A DNA stretch of 64,000 bases, taken from contig CATNEN010000031.1 of assembly GCA_950097015.1 (NCBI GenBank), forward strand, positions 2,232,001 through 2,296,000, written 5' to 3'. Numbering within the stretch: position 1 is the stretch's first letter; every line of letters starts with the position of its first letter. Below are positions 57,729 to 64,000 of this stretch, piece by piece. Position numbers and translations under genes: made by a program. The notes beneath the pieces were generated by a model, which did not search any database, was not told the origin of the DNA, and worked only from the letters and a program-made list of their open reading frames with translations. Origin of the DNA: Macrostomum hystrix. Lineage: Eukaryota > Platyhelminthes > Macrostomidae.

Positions 57729-60046
57729 TGCGGCAGTTCTGGCTGATTTTTATTTTATCATGATCAAATTGATTGATTACATTAAATGCTAGGTATTTGT
57801 ACCGAAACTTGATTCTCGTAGTTACACGAGTAACTACATAGTTTGGAGTACATACCGACGATAGCAATGGTCAGACAATTGCTTTGGTTAATACTCTATT
57901 AGAGTGTCCAGGTATACATGCACATTTAGTTTTTCCGTGGCGACAATAACGTTCAAGTAGCTCATAACGCAGGTTTCTTATTGATTTTGATTTACGTAAT
58001 CGATCAAAGCAACATTATAGTGATAAACTTTTCGAATCCAGTCGCAAACAAATATAAATAAAACAGTAATGAGCAAGTGCAGTACAAGCGAAAAGCGTTT
58101 GTAACCGTTATATCCTTCAAAAGATGTTACTTTCTTGTGATTTTTTGAAAACACGGGCTTTTTCACCATTCGCTGCCTAAGTTTATTGTCAGAACAGTAG
58201 ACGCAACGAAACGAGGAAGTTAGGCCACTACTTGTGCTTCTGTGGAATCAGTCTGATAGGGTTAAGGCAAAACTTGCTAGATTATTTAGGGAGGCAAAAC
58301 ACAGACAAACGCCATGCCCCAGCGCCTAGCTACAAAAGCAAAACCGACGACAGGAGGCAAGCCAGCTTAGTTGCATGAGGAATAACAGAAATATAAAAAA
58401 GACACCAATCCGTATGGAAATTAATTGTTTCTGAAGACGCAGAAAAGCACGCCCATTGAAGTATGCCGGAGACAAAACACTACTGAGACAAAATCTGAAC
58501 AGCGATAACGCTCCGATTGACATTTTAAATTGAAGTAGAATTGTAAAGTAAAATAATTAACAAATATAGTGCCGCAGATGCAGCGGATAGATTCTGCATT
58601 AAAAAACAGAACTTTAATCTGAAAAAAAGGCTAAAATTAACTCTGACAAATGTTTTTGAGTGGTAATAAACCCACATGCTGTTTTTTTCGAATAACTTTT
58701 TGCTTGCCTCTGGCAACACCAGCATTTCATATGCTAAAAATAAATACAAAAAGACGCTTAAATAATAACTCCATTTAGGCGTATATGGGTTTGGAAAGCG
58801 CTAATCTATGCTTTTAGACAGCTCTAACACAGTTTAGTACAGCAATACTGCAGTGATTGGTGACAGCAACCAATCCAGTGTCTCGGTAAGAACAATCCAC
58901 AATTAATCTAGGCTTGCGGAATGCCTAGCAAGTCTGAATTACCCTATATCTGTTTTAGCGTAAGTTTTATGTGCGGTCTTTAACAGAGCACGGGAAATCT
59001 AATTTTCTACTGAGTAAATAATTAAAAATGGAAAAATACAAAAAGGCGAAAAGTGCCTGCAATCTCTAACCTAGGATAGAGAATATTGGGGATAGCACTT
59101 GCAAAAGACGTGGTCTTAAAGTCTATAGTTACCGAATATTACCCTAATCTGAAACGATTAATTAATAAAGAATAAATCTAACTTCATACTATTAGCGACT
59201 CACGCATTTGCAAGCGCCATAAAAGCTGAATAGTAAACTTATTATAAGAGACACACAGATAACGGAACAACGGAAATTAAACGGAAATACAATCGTTAAA
59301 GCCATCGGAACACTAGCCGGCATTTGGGGGGGTTACAATCAGCCTAGGATTGGCTCGCCTCAAAGTACCGACATTCAGATGGAGCAGTTGCAGAGAGCAG
59401 CTCCGGCACAAACCAGCTTTGAAAACTGAAAATGTAACCAACAGACCAGCTGGCTTTTTTTAAGTTCGAGCGAATCAGTAAAGAATATTTTTTTGGAGTT
59501 AATTAATGAAAACAACTGGCTCGGGGCTTTTTGTTAAGAACAAGAAAACACCAGGCGAATTTGTTTGTTTTGCAATTTTTTTGTTTTCAAGTCCACGCCG
59601 AGCTGAGACAGACAATACGGTCTCTATCAAATACCTTTAATTTTAATTGTTAGTTTTTTTTTTAATTTTTAACGTTTATTCAATTGACGAATTAAGACAA
59701 TTGATCGTTCGACCTTCATAGTTCTCTGCTCAGCGGGAACTCAAAGATTTTTAAGCATAGAAGACGCGTTAATGAGGGCACGACACGAATATGTGTGCGC
59801 AGAAATGACAGTTTATTAGCGATGCGAACTTATGAGGTTATAAACGAGGAGCTGTCAAACAGGTGGACGCAACCAAGGCAGTGGTGTGGTAATTTTTTTG
59901 TTAAAAAACGCAAACAATCTTTTAAACCAGGGTTTAGTGGGTCTTTTGGAACAAACACGCAGAAACTACTAGCCCTTCAAATGACGCTTGAAAAAAGAAG
60001 CATTGACCAAAATATGTGCCCGTAGCAATCGCAGCTTCATCTTTCA
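57729..60046. other. Intergenic between receptor and PABPC 3' ends
   Basis: The genes converge here. AT-rich, with no protein or RNA gene recognised. A GGCAAAACTTGCTAG at 58264-58280 equals the last bases of the Helitron-like units but lacks the hairpin. The 76-codon frame at 59795-60025 has no support. Confidence 0.5.
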
Positions 60047-63671
<3,625 letters not shown>

Positions 63672-64000
63672 CTAAATAGGAAGTGTAAAAGAATGATGAG
63701 AGCATGTTAAATTTCATTGTCTAATATACTAAGCAGTATTAAGTCAAGTCTAAATAAGTTAAGATAGCATTACTCTCTCATGTGAAACCTGAATAAAAGC
63801 TATTTGTTGCAGTAATAAGTAAGTGACATTTTCTATAATCAATTTGTTATAAAAATACTTAAAGGGAAAATGTGCATTACTTTGTTGAGTACACAGTAAT
63901 AACTGAGGCAATGATATATAACACTAGAGATAAAAATAATTTCTGAAATGTAAACCATATTTTTAAAGGAACACACTTGCTAATTATCTAATGGCTACAA
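63672..64000. other. PABPC intron to window edge
   Basis: AT-rich intron 5' of the RRM1 remainder exon; the acceptor TATTTAG lies at 63672-63678. No exon or snoRNA recognised before the window ends. Confidence 0.6.

Noticed and set aside
58264-58280. Helitron 3' end (GGCAAAACTTGCTAG) in the intergenic region
   Set aside because: The hairpin is absent and nothing upstream matches the 2.1 kb unit, so it is at best a remnant.
59795-60025. 76-codon plus frame next to the PABPC stop
   Set aside because: No homology, no partner exons, AT-rich flanks; it overlaps the likely PABPC 3' UTR on the other strand.

Overview
This window is metazoan nuclear DNA. It has spliced genes with GT-AG introns in consistent reading phase, two rhodopsin-class GPCRs, a Disabled-type PTB adaptor, splicing factor SF3A3, cytoplasmic poly(A)-binding protein, a secreted C-type lectin and a large Ig-type membrane receptor. 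Well over a third of the bases are minisatellite arrays, most of them inside introns. There are also tRNA-headed SINEs, a cut-and-paste DNA transposon and Helitron-like copies. An AG acceptor lies just upstream of several start codons, as expected where mRNAs are capped by spliced-leader trans-splicing. A repeat-rich lophotrochozoan such as a free-living flatworm (Macrostomum-like) fits, but the species is a guess.

Layout. 1-2592 (-): the 3' part of a Disabled (DAB) gene, running off the left edge. 4975-9329 (-): GPCR A, two exons split by a 3.4 kb intron that is mostly a 10-bp minisatellite. 11168-13328 (-): GPCR B, three exons, with polyglutamine in the third cytoplasmic loop. 13.3-19.8 kb: intergenic minisatellites and SINEs. 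19841-32666 (-): SF3A3, three exons. Its 10.4 kb first intron holds a 9,564-bp transposon (22336-31899) with ~150-bp terminal inverted repeats beginning CACAGTG, a 4-bp target duplication and an almost intact RNase-H-like (CMC/Chapaev or RAG1-like) transposase. Nested in that transposon are three head-to-tail 2.1 kb Helitron-like copies. 35772-36345: a SINE with a 13-bp target duplication. 37250-37972 (-): an intronless secreted C-type-lectin/PAN-like protein. 40174-57728 (+): a 13-exon type I membrane receptor reconstructed here (815 codons), with signal sequence, F5/8C (fucolectin-like) domain, four two-exon Ig-like domains, a transmembrane helix and a tail with a TxYxxI motif. Most of its larger introns contain a private minisatellite. 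60047-63671 (-): PABPC, 5' end beyond the window. Two of its introns carry four H/ACA snoRNA candidates on the host strand, all with the same predicted guide pocket for the conserved LSU rRNA segment GAGACAGGUUAGUUUU.

The genes do not form an obvious pathway. SF3A3 and PABPC are housekeeping genes of splicing and translation; the GPCRs, Disabled, the lectin and the Ig receptor are signalling or recognition proteins. The most rewarding signals are the CACAGTG-ended transposon, the modular F5/8C-Ig receptor, the snoRNA quartet and the intron-filling minisatellites.
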